64,000 nt of DNA from Pseudomonas abietaniphila (GCF_039697315.1 NZ_CP155619.1:806001-870000), one strand, 5' to 3'; numbered from the stretch's first letter, positions 7,991 through 17,303 are shown. Program-made: numbers and translations. The notes: generated by a model not told the origin, from the sequence alone.

Positions 7991-9886
7991 TTACACGGCC
8001 CAGCAGGAACAACCCAGGGCACCAAAGAAACTTCGCGGATCCGACACGGGAGCATTGGAGCCCCAAGCACTCGCATGGTCATGACCGTGCAGACCACAGC
8101 CGCTTGCGCAGCCGCAAGATGCAGCAGCCTGAGCGCGCACCGGCGCCAGCGAATTCCTGCCGGTGCCCTCCGGGTCTCCCCAGGCGCCGTAACCCTTGAA
8201 TGTGCGGGTCGGCGACCAATCCGGCATCGCGGGCGGTAGCGGGTTATCGTCCAACGGAGCAAAGAGGCCGGCACCGTAGACAATGCGCCCGCCCACCACG
8301 GTAAGGTCGGAGGTCAGAAATGAAATCTCGTGCTCTGGGACCGAAAAGTAATCTTTGCTCGGCACGATCAGGTCAGCGAACTGACCGGCCTGGATGCGTC
8401 CACGTTTCCCTTCCTCGTTAGAAAACCACGCGACATTCTCGGTCCACATCCGCAACGCGGTTTCGCGATCAAGCAGATTGTTCTGTGGATAGAGATTCAG
8501 GCCGCCGACAGTCTTGCCGGTGACCATCCAGGACAGTGACACCCAAGGGTTATAAGACGCGACGCGAGTGGCATCAGTACCCGCTGACACGTTCACGCCT
8601 TTCTCCAGGATACGCTTCACAGGCGGCGTAGCCTGTGCAGCGCGGGCGCCATAGCGCTCAGCGAAATACTCACCCTGGTAGGCCATGCGATGTTGCACGG
8701 CAATACCACCGCCGAGGACAGCAATACGGTCGATCGATTTTTCCGAGATGGTCTCCGCGTGATCGAAGAACCAGTTAATGCCGATGAGGGGGATGTCCTC
8801 GTTGACCTTCTCAAACACATCCAGGGCACGAGTGATGGTCTCGTCATAGGTGGCATGCAACCGCCATGGCCATCGGTTCTGCGCCAGGATGCGGACGACC
8901 TCTTCCAGTTCTCCTTCCATCTGCGGCAGCAACTCCGGACGTGCTTGTCGGAAGTCCTCGAAATCGGCCGCAGAGAACACCAACATCTCGCCTGCACCGT
9001 TATGACGGAAGTAGTCGTTGCCTTGCTTGTACTTGACGCTGGACGTCCATTTGAGGAAATCGTCCTTTTCTTCCTTAGGCTTCTGCGTGAACAGGTTGTA
9101 AGCCAGCCTGACCGTCATCTGGCCATCATTGTCCAGCTTTTGAATCACTGCGTAGTCGTCGGGATAGTTCTGGAAGCCGCCGCCCGCGTCGATTACGCCA
9201 GTCACGCCCAAGCGATTGAGCTCACGCATGAAATGGCGGGTGGAGTTGACCTGGTAGTCGAAAGGCAGCTTCGGGCCCTTGGCCAACGTGGCGTAGAGGA
9301 TCATGGCATTAGGCTCCGCCAAGAGCAGGCCCGTGGGGTTGCCATTGGCATCGCGGGTGATCTGCCCTCCTGGAGGCTCAGGCGTATCCCGGGTGTAGCC
9401 AACGGAACGCAAGGCAGCACCATTGAGCAAAGCCCGGTCATAGAGATGCAGCAGGAATACAGGCGTATCGGGCGCGATCGCGTTGATTTCGTCGAGGGTC
9501 GGCAGCCGCTTCTCAACGAACTGATGTTCGGTGAAGCCGCCGACCACGCGAACCCATTGTGGCGCTGGTGTGATGGCCACCTGACGCTTGAGCATGTCCA
9601 TGGCGTCAGCCAACGAACGCACACCGTCCCAGCGCAATTCCAGATTGTAGCTAAGACCGCCGCGGATCATGTGGGCGTGGTTGTCAACCAAGCCAGGGAG
9701 CACGCATCGGCGCTTGAGGTCGATAACCTTTGTGGCGGCGCCAGCCAAGGGCATGATTTCCTGGTCTAGACCTACGGCCAGGAACTTGCCGTCTTTGATG
9801 GCGACAGCACTGGCGACCGGGTTAGTGCGATCAAGCGTAGTGAACTCGCCGTTTCGGAAAATGATGTCGGGAATGGAATCAGTCAA
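7991..9886 (-). CDS. Amidohydrolase family protein (YtcJ-like) with Cys/His-rich tail
   Basis: A metal-dependent hydrolase of 631 residues. The amidohydrolase pattern is clear: an N-terminal beta-sandwich (IIFRNGEFTTLD), PGLVDNHAHM (metal histidines 70 and 72), ending with SAGTDATRV and RGRIQAGQFADLIV. It belongs to the YtcJ-like amidohydrolase_3 branch, whose substrates are mostly unknown. The start codon is TTG, supported by an AGAAGGG site. The last 50 residues are unusual: a CGCASGCGLHGHDHA segment and a final GCSCW, after the normal end of the family. It is downstream of the isochorismatase and XapX genes on the same strand, a grouping that suggests a shared pathway. Confidence 0.82.
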   Translation of the reverse strand: MTDSIPDIIFRNGEFTTLDRTNPVASAVAIKDGKFLAVGLDQEIMPLAGAATKVIDLKRRCVLPGLVDNHAHMIRGGLSYNLELRWDGVRSLADAMDMLKRQVAITPAPQWVRVVGGFTEHQFVEKRLPTLDEINAIAPDTPVFLLHLYDRALLNGAALRSVGYTRDTPEPPGGQITRDANGNPTGLLLAEPNAMILYATLAKGPKLPFDYQVNSTRHFMRELNRLGVTGVIDAGGGFQNYPDDYAVIQKLDNDGQMTVRLAYNLFTQKPKEEKDDFLKWTSSVKYKQGNDYFRHNGAGEMLVFSAADFEDFRQARPELLPQMEGELEEVVRILAQNRWPWRLHATYDETITRALDVFEKVNEDIPLIGINWFFDHAETISEKSIDRIAVLGGGIAVQHRMAYQGEYFAERYGARAAQATPPVKRILEKGVNVSAGTDATRVASYNPWVSLSWMVTGKTVGGLNLYPQNNLLDRETALRMWTENVAWFSNEEGKRGRIQAGQFADLIVPSKDYFSVPEHEISFLTSDLTVVGGRIVYGAGLFAPLDDNPLPPAMPDWSPTRTFKGYGAWGDPEGTGRNSLAPVRAQAAASCGCASGCGLHGHDHASAWGSNAPVSDPRSFFGALGCSCWAV

Positions 9887-10026
9887 TTTTGGACCCTTCT
9901 GTTCTTGGTGACTTCAAGAAAAGGTTGCCCCTTGGTGCGCGAGCCAAGGCCTGCGCGGAGGCTGCCATGAAAAATTTTCGACGGATTTCAGCGCTCGCGT
10001 GGTGGATCAGCGTCAAACCTGATTGC

Positions 10027-10299
10027 TCAGGTGTGACTGGATTCCTCCTCACGTTGCTGCGCAGGACGGCCAGGCAATTGACCGAGAACATGGTCCACAG
10101 CATGGGTTTTGTCGCAGGCAGCATTGAAGGTCGTTCCACTCAGCAAGTGTTTGCCGATCGGAATCACTTGCTCGCCAACCAGGATTCCGAGCAGTCCGAT
10201 CAAGGCCACCAGCGGGGGCGCCGGCGAGCGCACATTCAGGAGGCTGTAGACGACACCAACAAGCAGGCCTGCAGCCAGGGACAATGCATATATCTTCAT
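10027..10299 (-). CDS. XapX domain-containing small membrane protein
   Basis: A 90-residue protein with two membrane segments (residues 3-20 and about 30-47) carrying the XapX signature: GLLVGVVYSLLNVRSPAPP, then VALIGLLGILVGEQ. XapX was named for a protein encoded with xanthosine uptake genes in E. coli; its function is unknown. A GGTGAAG site precedes the ATG. It lies between an isochorismatase-family hydrolase and the amidohydrolase on the same strand; a stable hairpin separates it from the hydrolase. Confidence 0.82.
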   Translation of the reverse strand: MKIYALSLAAGLLVGVVYSLLNVRSPAPPLVALIGLLGILVGEQVIPIGKHLLSGTTFNAACDKTHAVDHVLGQLPGRPAQQREEESSHT

Positions 10300-10332
10300 G
10301 CTTCACCTCTTGTTGCGGACGGTAAAGGCGGC

Positions 10333-10378
10333 GCTGTGGAGCTATCGCCTGGAAGCCAGGCGACAGCTCGTGCACAGC
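10333..10378. other. Long intercistronic hairpin
   Basis: GAGCT-A-TCGCCTGG (10339-10352) pairs with CCAGGCGA-C-AGCTC (10356-10369) with one mismatch and an AAG loop. GCTGTG and CACAGC extend the stem outward. It lies between the stop of the hydrolase (10383) and the XapX start. It has no T tract, so it may limit read-through or protect the upstream mRNA end. Confidence 0.55.
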
Positions 10379-10382
10379 AGGC

Positions 10383-11075
10383 TTACTTGGCCGGGTTCGG
10401 ACCGATACGTTCGCCGTGTTGCACGCGCTCGGGCGCCTTGTGGACCATGGTGTAGGCATAATCCACACCCATTCCGTAGGCACCGGAATGCTCCTGCACG
10501 ATCGCCATCACCGCTTCATAGGTCTCTTTACGCGCCCAATCGCGCTGCCATTCGAGGAGTACCTGTTGCCAAGTGACCGGCACGATACCGGCCTGGACCA
10601 TGCGGTCCATGGCGTAGTTGTGCGCATCAACCGAAGTGCCGCCCGATGCGTCTGCAACCATGTAGATTTCGTAATCCGTGTCGCGCAGACAGGACAGCGC
10701 GAAGGTGGTGTTGCAGACCTCGGTCCACAGACCGGATACGACAATTTTCTTGCGGCCAGTGCCTGCCGACTTTGCCAATGCATCACGAACGTTCTGGTCA
10801 TCCCAAGAGTTCATCGAGCTGCGCTCAAGGATCCTGTTTTCCGGATACACCGCCAGCAGCTCAGGGTATGTATTGCCAGAGAAGCCTTCGGTTTCTACCG
10901 TGGTGATGGTCGCAGGAATGCCAAAGACTTTAGCGGCCTTGGCCAGCCCCACGACGTTATTCTTCAACACCTGGCGATCAATCGACTGCACACCAAACGC
11001 CATTTGTGGCTGCTGGTCGATGAAAATGACCTGGCTGTTTTGCGGGGTCAGGACCTCTAAAAGCTTATTGGACAT
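10383..11075 (-). CDS. Isochorismatase-family cysteine hydrolase (YcaC-like)
   Basis: A 230-residue hydrolase. The isochorismatase-like fold is shown by VIFIDQQPQM (nucleophile-activating Asp20), the middle SSMNSWDD and the GLWTEVCNTTFA motif with catalytic Cys121. YcaC-type members hydrolyse small amides or related compounds; the true substrates are mostly unknown. An AAGGAA site precedes the ATG. It is the first gene of a minus-strand series with XapX and the amidohydrolase. It is related to, but clearly different from, the hydrolase at 15443-16072, and a broken third relative lies at 11502-11708. Confidence 0.85.
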   Translation of the reverse strand: MSNKLLEVLTPQNSQVIFIDQQPQMAFGVQSIDRQVLKNNVVGLAKAAKVFGIPATITTVETEGFSGNTYPELLAVYPENRILERSSMNSWDDQNVRDALAKSAGTGRKKIVVSGLWTEVCNTTFALSCLRDTDYEIYMVADASGGTSVDAHNYAMDRMVQAGIVPVTWQQVLLEWQRDWARKETYEAVMAIVQEHSGAYGMGVDYAYTMVHKAPERVQHGERIGPNPAK

Positions 11076-11224
11076 GGAGAGTTTCCTTCATGAGTAAACG
11101 GCTTCGAAAGCGGCGTTAGAGTGCCGCATGAGCGGCGATTGCCCGTCCCTGTAGTGGCAAGGACAACAGTCGGGGCAAAGTCAGGGGACGCCGCGAAGCC
11201 CCCCTGAGTTTTCAAATATGAAAT

Positions 11225-11440
11225 TCATTCAGCGGCGGCTTGTTCGGCCGCTTTAACCATTAATGAAGTCACTTTGTCCGTTTTGACGTCATCACAACGC
11301 GATCGAATGACAGACACAACGTTGGTGCCCGGAAGTTTGATTGATCGTCTCACCGCTGCAGTTTCAAGCGACGCGGTGCTCATCTGGAAGTTGCTTACCG
11401 CACCGTGCCTTACCGCGTCAGAACCTGACGATCCTGCCAA
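11225..11440 (-). CDS. Short open frame of doubtful status
   Basis: A 71-residue frame on the same strand as the hydrolase genes, ending in a helical, Ala-rich VTSLMVKAAEQAAAE. I recognise no family and no good ribosome binding site. It may be a decayed gene end or not coding at all. Confidence 0.2.
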   Translation of the reverse strand: MAGSSGSDAVRHGAVSNFQMSTASLETAAVRRSIKLPGTNVVSVIRSRCDDVKTDKVTSLMVKAAEQAAAE

Positions 11441-11501
11441 GTCTTAGTTTGAGTGCGACCGATAAGCGGGTTGGTGGATACGTGAGTGATCGGGGAAAAA
11501 T

Positions 11502-11708
11502 TTAGCCGCTACGCGTGCAGAGTTCGCTGACGTGGATGGCAGGGATGTTAAATACGTCGTCAGCCTTCGGCATTGCCGTCGTATGGGTTACCGCAAAATG
11601 AATTTCATGGCTGCCCGGGTTTGTCAGCTGCAAACGTTGATGGTCGATAAGGGCGAGTACCAAATCGTCTGAGCGAAGAAGCGAAGCGAGACCGTTACGA
11701 AACTTCAT
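11502..11708 (-). pseudogene. N-terminal remnant of an isochorismatase-family hydrolase
   Basis: Only about 68 residues remain of what is normally a 200-residue enzyme. LLRSDDLVLALIDHQRLQL matches the start of the family (compare LLTPENSALIIIDYQP in the hydrolase at 15443), including the catalytic Asp. The later KADDVFNIPAIHVSEL matches the second conserved strand before a stop codon ends the frame. The catalytic Cys region is missing. A strong AAGGAGGG site still precedes the ATG at 11708, so the truncation may be recent. Confidence 0.6.
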
Positions 11709-11711
11709 CAA

Positions 11712-12196
11712 CCCTCCTTATTATTGTGTCGGGATCTGGTGTGATCAGAGTCCGGATATAGGCGTTGTCGGCAACTTAGGCCAGCACACTATGCAGCGCT
11801 GCTGCATTGCTCCGCTAGTAGCGAATAATGATTAACTGTGTCGCCTAACTTGGAACACTGAAGCATTGATGGGGGTGTAAGGACTGCCGATCGACACACT
11901 GGATAACGACCTTACTGGCCACCTGATTCGCCGGATTGCCATGGACGAGCCATGTCACGCTTGAAGGTCGAGTTCCAGCGCAGGAATCCCTCTTCTGAGG
12001 CAGACGGCAATGGCTGCCCGCTCTTGCTCGAACTCATGCACAGGCTCTTGCGTTCCGCTTTGGACGACACAGTTTGGCGTTGCTCAGGGCTACAACCAAA
12101 CGGATCGGGCTCCTACTATCGCTGTCCTCAGCGTGGCTGACTTCACTATTGATGGTGGAGCGCGGCCACATAATCGCCACAAAGAAAGGTGAATCA
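11712..12196. other. Intergenic region, 485 bp
   Basis: Divergent region between the broken hydrolase (minus) and the SDR gene (plus). It should hold promoters for both. No gene, repeat or strong hairpin was recognised; small frames here look like chance. Confidence 0.35.
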
Positions 12197-12937
12197 ATGA
12201 TTGATTTGAACGGGAAACGTGCGTTGGTGACGGGAGGTTCGCGAGGCATCGGCGCTGCAATTGCACTGGCCCTCGCAGAGAACGGCGCTGATGTCGCGTT
12301 CACTTATCAAAATTCGATCAGCAAAGCTGAATCAGTTGCCGCCTCTATCCAGGGAACAGGGCGCCGCGCAATCGCAATCAAAGCCAACAGTGCCGACACG
12401 GAGGCCATTACGCGATCAGTCACCGAAGCCGTCTCGGCGCTTGGCGGACTTGATATTTTGGTTAACAACGCGGCCATCGGCCTCAACGGAATGATTGCCG
12501 ACATCAATCTGGACGATTACCAGGCGCTGATGGACATTAACGTACGAGGGCCGGTCCTGTTTGCAAAGGCGGTTATTCCGCATCTGGCTGCTGGCGGGCG
12601 CATCATCTCGATTGGCTCAGGACTGGCGGAGCGGGTGCCATTTCCGGGAGTGACCGCTTATGCCATGTCCAAGTCAGCGTTGCTCTCGTTCACCCGGGGC
12701 CTCTCGCGCGAACTCGGCCCCAAAGGGATCACTGTGAATCTGGTCCTGCCTGGCTCGACCGATACCGAGGCAAATCCGGCAGATGGCCCAGCGGCCGATT
12801 TCCAGCGAAGCATGTCGTCGCTGGGACGTTTTGCAGAACCGCATGAGGTGGCGAGCGCAGTAGTCTATCTGGCCAGCCCTGCGGCAAGCATGATCACCGG
12901 CGCCATCCTGGCCGTAGACGGAGGCGCGATCGCTTGA
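12197..12937 (+). CDS. SDR-family oxidoreductase
   Basis: A classical short-chain dehydrogenase/reductase of 246 residues. The cofactor motif TGGSRGIG (12-19), NNAA (90-93), a serine in IISIGSG and the catalytic YAMSK (Tyr155, Lys159) are all present, with the usual VDGG close to the C-terminus. Family members reduce or oxidise alcohols and ketones with NAD(P)H; the substrate is unknown. The start follows AAGGTGA. The next gene on the same strand is a LysR regulator 314 bp away that could control it. Confidence 0.87.
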   Translation: MIDLNGKRALVTGGSRGIGAAIALALAENGADVAFTYQNSISKAESVAASIQGTGRRAIAIKANSADTEAITRSVTEAVSALGGLDILVNNAAIGLNGMIADINLDDYQALMDINVRGPVLFAKAVIPHLAAGGRIISIGSGLAERVPFPGVTAYAMSKSALLSFTRGLSRELGPKGITVNLVLPGSTDTEANPADGPAADFQRSMSSLGRFAEPHEVASAVVYLASPAASMITGAILAVDGGAIA

Positions 12938-13251
12938 GCGATCCTCACCGAAACGGCGTTCAAGCGGTGGTTACAGCTGCACGAACAGCGGGCTAGCCAC
13001 GGCTTGCGCGGCAGTTCCCAGGCTAGATTCGAGGCACCGCAGCGCTTGTCGAGGCCTCTTCTGTCGAGCGCCCCCCGGCCCTCTGCGACCTCTACCACGT
13101 CAAGGCAACCGCTCACCCGGTCAGCCTTGGACGCGGGGTCTACCCCCTCCCGAGATGACCCACCTAAAGCCACGTCTGGCTTCGTAAGGTTGTCCCCACT
13201 TTTAACCGGTGGAATGGATTTTATCGATGTTATTTGTCGAGGAGTTGAGTA
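12938..13251. other. Intergenic region, 314 bp
   Basis: Between the SDR gene and the LysR gene, same strand. A GAGGAG site just before the LysR TTG start is the only clear signal. No gene is recognised. Confidence 0.35.
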
Positions 13252-14145
13252 TTGGACATTGAAGAGCTCCAAACCTTTGTTCAGGTTGCTGATGCTGGCG
13301 GAGTTTCGCCCGCTGCGAGGCGTTTGGGTGTCACGAAATCCGTGATCAGCCGCAGACTTCTGCGACTGGAAACTCAGCTCGGTGTACAGCTACTTGCCAG
13401 AACGACCCGTGGAGCCGCACTCACTGATGCGGGGATTACCTTTCGAGAATATGCCGCCCGGATCGTCGCTGAGATCGAGGCCGCCAGAGATGCCATTCTT
13501 CCAGCTGGAGAACTTCAAGGACGCTTGCGCATCGCAGCGCCCATCTCATTCGGTCCGACGCATCTCGCGCCGGTGCTTGCGCAAATGGCGCGCCGTCACC
13601 CGCTTCTAAATATTCACACGAACTACAGTGATCGGACCGTTGATTTGATCGGTGAGGGTTACGACTGCGCTATTCGGGTGGGGCATCTACAGAGTTCCAA
13701 CTTGATCGCGAAACGTGTGGGAAGCATCTACGGCAAGCTTGTGGCCAGCCCGGAATATGTGAAAGCGAATGGCGCCCCCGAGACACCTACCGAGCTTCTC
13801 GACCACCAATCGCTGATGCAAGGGACTGAAAGCTGGCGATTCATGGACGGCGACAAAATCATCACCGTCAATCCGCAGGGACGTTTCAAGGCCGACAATC
13901 CCGTCGCCCTCGTTGCGGCCGCCGTGGCAGGCCTGGGCCTGGGGTATCTTTCTGACAGCGTCACCGAAGAACACATCAAAAACGGCGCTCTCGTGCCGGT
14001 GATGGTCCGTTATCCGCCACTGCTGGCGGGAATCCACGTAGTTCGTCCACGGAGTCGACATCCGACGCGAAAGATTCGGGTGCTCACTGAAATGCTGGTC
14101 GAGTGCCTGGATAAAACCCCGGACCCATGGCACGAGTCATCATGA
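13252..14145 (+). CDS. LysR-family regulator (first of a twin pair)
   Basis: A 297-residue regulator. The N-terminal winged helix (ELQTFVQVADAGGVSPAARR, then GVTKSVISRRLLRLE) is followed by a LysR substrate-binding domain of the CrgA/DmlR type (RLRIAAPISFGPTHLAPVLA, YDCAIRVGHL). The start codon is TTG, set by GAGGAG seven bases upstream. It is a close relative of the LysR at 14318-15214, and the two genes are convergent, with only 172 bp between them. It may control the SDR upstream or one of the hydrolases; the effector is unknown. Confidence 0.85.
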   Translation: MDIEELQTFVQVADAGGVSPAARRLGVTKSVISRRLLRLETQLGVQLLARTTRGAALTDAGITFREYAARIVAEIEAARDAILPAGELQGRLRIAAPISFGPTHLAPVLAQMARRHPLLNIHTNYSDRTVDLIGEGYDCAIRVGHLQSSNLIAKRVGSIYGKLVASPEYVKANGAPETPTELLDHQSLMQGTESWRFMDGDKIITVNPQGRFKADNPVALVAAAVAGLGLGYLSDSVTEEHIKNGALVPVMVRYPPLLAGIHVVRPRSRHPTRKIRVLTEMLVECLDKTPDPWHESS

Positions 14146-14317
14146 GGCGCTCAGCGCTTACGCCTGACACGTTCGTATCGCTGTGCGTCGTCCCTGCCCT
14201 GCCGCGCGCTTTTCTTATCCCCGGCCTTTCAGTCATGCGGCTGCAGAGCACCGCCGACGATCAGATTAAACTGTCCCGCACGCGACGTGCGGTTCGGGAG
14301 CGCATCCCGGGGCGACC

Positions 14318-15214
14318 TCAGTTATGCGGGGTTCCGGCAAAGTGAGGAGACTGTCCGAAATACTCGATCAGCAGATCGGTCAGCACACGAATCTTCTGAG
14401 CCGGATGCTGACCTGACGGGCGAACCACGTAGGCACCCGCAGGTGGCGCCGGAAAACGCGTCATGATCGGCACCAGCGCGCCGGACACCACGTTGTCGTA
14501 GGTGAGGCAATCGGGCAGGTAGGCGATCCCCAGACCTGCTACGGCGGCAGCGACCAGCGCGATGCCGTTGTCGGCCCTGAAGCGCCCGCGCGGACGCACC
14601 GAGACCACCTTGTCGCCATCCATGAATTGCCAAGTCTCAGTTCCGGTCATGAGGGCCTGGTGGGCGATGATCTCCGCCGGTTCCTGAGGCGATCCATGCG
14701 CCTCGATGTAACCTGGACTGGCGAGCAGACTCGCGTTGATCGGGCCGATGCATCTCGCGATCAGGTTCGAGTCCGGAAGATAACCAACCCGTATCGCACA
14801 GTCGAAACCTTCGGCAATGACATCCACAAAGCGATCGCTGTAGCAGGCCTGGACATGAAGCTCCGGATGGCGTCGGGCCATTTCCGCGAGTATCGGTGCG
14901 AAATGGGTCGGGCCGAAGGACAGCGGCGCAGCAACGCGCAGTCGACCCCGCAGCGCCCCAGTGGGCAGGATCGCCTCTTTGGCGACGTCCATCTCGGTGC
15001 AGACCCTGGCTGCGTAGTCGCGGAATGTGGCGCCGGCCTCCGTCAGCGCAGCCCCGCGGGTGGACCGAGCAAGCAGTTGCACGCCAAGCTCCTCTTCCAG
15101 CCGCGCCAGCCTGCGACTCACGATTGACTTGGACACACCAAGCCGAACCGCAGCCGGCGACACGCCGCCCGCATCAGCAACCTCAACGAACGTCTGAAGC
15201 TCTTCGATATTCAA
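14318..15214 (-). CDS. LysR-family regulator (second of a twin pair)
   Basis: A 298-residue regulator with an N-terminal winged helix (ELQTFVEVADAGGVSPAAVR, then GVSKSIVSRRLARLE) and a CrgA-type effector domain (LRVAAPLSFGPTHFAPILAE, FDCAIRVGYLPDSNLIA). It is closely similar throughout to the LysR at 13252-14145, so the pair probably arose by duplication. I place the start at a TTG (15214), which aligns with the TTG of its twin and follows GGGGGAA; the longer open frame upstream is Cys/Arg-rich and not family-like. It is divergent from the isochorismatase-family gene at 15443, its likely target. Confidence 0.83.
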   Translation of the reverse strand: MNIEELQTFVEVADAGGVSPAAVRLGVSKSIVSRRLARLEEELGVQLLARSTRGAALTEAGATFRDYAARVCTEMDVAKEAILPTGALRGRLRVAAPLSFGPTHFAPILAEMARRHPELHVQACYSDRFVDVIAEGFDCAIRVGYLPDSNLIARCIGPINASLLASPGYIEAHGSPQEPAEIIAHQALMTGTETWQFMDGDKVVSVRPRGRFRADNGIALVAAAVAGLGIAYLPDCLTYDNVVSGALVPIMTRFPAPPAGAYVVRPSGQHPAQKIRVLTDLLIEYFGQSPHFAGTPHN

Positions 15215-15442
15215 ATCAGCGTTCCCCCATCCGCAACACAGTTCATCGCCTGATGCTACTACCGAAGCAGATACAGGAACAGCAGAATGCCGCTGTCTCC
15301 TCTGGCAGGTTGCTGTTGACGCATGCCTTTCGAACGCCTGCATCCTCATTCGCCGCATGCGGCCTGGCGACCGCGGCCTCAGGAGGTGCGATATCCATCC
15401 CTGGCACAGACATGAATCAACAACCACTACAAGGACCCAGTA

Positions 15443-16072
15443 ATGGCGAGCGAAATCATCCGCAATACTCAAACCGATCAGCTGTTAACGCCCGAGAATT
15501 CGGCGTTGATCATCATCGACTACCAGCCAATCCAGGTGTCCTCAATCCGCTCGATGGCCCGTGAAGAGCTGATCTTCAACATCACCGGCGTCGCTAAGGC
15601 TGCGCTCAACTACAACCTCCCCATCATTCACTCCACCGTCAACGTCCAGACCGGTCGCAACAAGCCACCGATTCAGCAATTGCAGGACGTGATTGGCCAC
15701 CTGCCAACCTACGACCGCACCTCGATCAACAGCTGGGAGGACGTCGAGTTCAAGCAGGCGGTCAAAGCACTTGGCCGCCGCAAGCTCATCATGACCGCGC
15801 TATGGACCGAAGCCTGCCTGACGTTCCCTGCGCTGGACGCGATCCAGGAAGGCTACGAAGTGTATGTGCCGGTCGACGCGGTCGGCGGCACGTCGGTCGC
15901 CGCACACGAAGCAGCGCTTCGCCGCATGGAGCAAGCGGGCGTGAAGCTCATCAGCCGCGTGCAGATGTACTGCGAGCTTCAGCGCGACTGGTCACGGGAG
16001 GCGACCGTTCCCGGTTTCATGGGCGTGTTTGACAGCTTCGACGGCTTCAACCCTGAAAGGGCCGCCGAATAA
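15443..16072 (+). CDS. Isochorismatase-family cysteine hydrolase (YcaC-like)
   Basis: A 209-residue hydrolase with ALIIIDYQPIQV (catalytic Asp26), SINSWED and TALWTEACLTFPA (catalytic Cys125). The start follows AAGGA. It is related to the hydrolase at 10383-11075 but differs in length and in the C-terminal part (PGFMGVFDSFDGFN). The divergent LysR at 14318-15214 is its likely regulator. Family members act on small amides or imides; the substrate is unknown. Confidence 0.85.
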   Translation: MASEIIRNTQTDQLLTPENSALIIIDYQPIQVSSIRSMAREELIFNITGVAKAALNYNLPIIHSTVNVQTGRNKPPIQQLQDVIGHLPTYDRTSINSWEDVEFKQAVKALGRRKLIMTALWTEACLTFPALDAIQEGYEVYVPVDAVGGTSVAAHEAALRRMEQAGVKLISRVQMYCELQRDWSREATVPGFMGVFDSFDGFNPERAAE

Positions 16073-16205
16073 GGCAGAGACCTTGCGCAGTCGGGGGTCA
16101 GAGGCCAAACCCTGCCGGGTTGGCCTGGCCAAGCCGACCATCGATACGCGATATTTCCAATCAGGTCATCGCTTTATTGAAGCGTCCTTTAACGCTCTGA
16201 TAACC

Positions 16206-17303
16206 CTAAGCCAGCTCACTGTCCTTGATGTTCGCGATAGGCCCTAGCAGTGAGAAGTCAAACGCCTCCAAGGGTTGATTCATCACCAGCCGCGTTGGGT
16301 AATCAGGGTTAGCCAGCGCGCCTTTACCCAGTGCGACGATATCAGCGCCGTCGTTGAGAACGTGCTCAGCATGCTGAGGGTTGTCCAGACCGCCATTGGC
16401 AACTAGAACGACCCCAGGAGCATGACGACGCGCCAGGTTGACCAGGCTGGGGCCGCGCTCGCTGAATGCGGGCTCCCACGCTTTGTGTTCTGTGACGTGA
16501 ATGTAATGGACACCTGCGTCTTGCAGAGACCCAAAAATGGTCTCGGCGGCAGCTTCGCCTTCAGCCCATTTGTGTGCGTAATCGTTGACCTTGCCCTGTG
16601 AGATTCGAACACCAACGGGAGCCCCTCCGACGGCAGCCCTTACGGCTTTGATGACCTCCAACGTCAGGGCGATTCGATTACCTACGCTTCCCCCCCAGCG
16701 GTCATTTCTCTGGTTTGTGTAGTCGGTGAGGAATTGATCGAGCAGATAGCCGTTGGCGCCATGAATTTCTACGCCATCGAACCCTGCACTCCCGACTGCC
16801 AGTCTTGCGGCATTGGCGAACCCTTCAATGGCATCGGCGATGTCTTCATCCGTCATGCTCCTGGGTACAGCGTATTGGCCCTCGCCATAGTAGAACTTCA
16901 TCTGCTCCCCTTTAGGGCGTACAGCGGACGGGCCGGCCGTTTCACCCAGGAAACGGTTTCCCTGATTCAAAGCGCCTGCGTGCATCAGTTGCGCGAAGAT
17001 AACGCCTTGATGATCGTGTATCCGTCGGGTAACGGCTCGCCAGGCCAGGGCTTGTTCGGCATCCGTCATGCCGGGTTGAAACGGATAGCCTTGGGCGAAT
17101 TTTTGATCGGTGTAAATCCCTTCCGTAATCACCAGCCCAAAACCGCCCTTGGCAAAGCGTTCGTAGTATTGACCCATCTTCTCCGAGGCGCTGCCCTGTT
17201 CAGTCGCGCTGATGCGGGTCATGGGGGCAACAGCGAGCCGGTTCTTTAATTTCAGATCGCCAATATCGAAAGTGGCTAGAATCTTTTTGCTGGACATGTT
17301 CAT
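16206..17303 (-). CDS. Old yellow enzyme family alkene reductase
   Basis: An FMN-dependent NAD(P)H:flavin oxidoreductase of 365 residues. Family marks are the N-terminal KNRLAVAPMTR, the FAQLMHAG segment, VEIHGANGYLLDQFL with the substrate-binding His181 and Asn184, the NQRNDRWGGS motif and the late FMN-binding VANGGL. Such enzymes reduce activated alkenes such as enones. It is divergent from a LysR regulator (17431) across 127 bp, a common OYE-LysR arrangement in Pseudomonas in response to electrophiles. Two ATGs lie close together (17303 and 17297); the first is used here. Confidence 0.9.
   Translation of the reverse strand: MNMSSKKILATFDIGDLKLKNRLAVAPMTRISATEQGSASEKMGQYYERFAKGGFGLVITEGIYTDQKFAQGYPFQPGMTDAEQALAWRAVTRRIHDHQGVIFAQLMHAGALNQGNRFLGETAGPSAVRPKGEQMKFYYGEGQYAVPRSMTDEDIADAIEGFANAARLAVGSAGFDGVEIHGANGYLLDQFLTDYTNQRNDRWGGSVGNRIALTLEVIKAVRAAVGGAPVGVRISQGKVNDYAHKWAEGEAAAETIFGSLQDAGVHYIHVTEHKAWEPAFSERGPSLVNLARRHAPGVVLVANGGLDNPQHAEHVLNDGADIVALGKGALANPDYPTRLVMNQPLEAFDFSLLGPIANIKDSELA

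Noticed and set aside
8690..9769. Long open frame (359 codons) on the plus strand opposite the amidohydrolase
   Set aside because: Rich in His, Gln and Arg with no family pattern; it is the antisense shadow of a well-supported gene with high-GC codon bias.
12865..13272. 135-codon minus-strand frame between SDR and LysR genes
   Set aside because: Overlaps the end of the SDR gene and the LysR start, with no recognisable protein.
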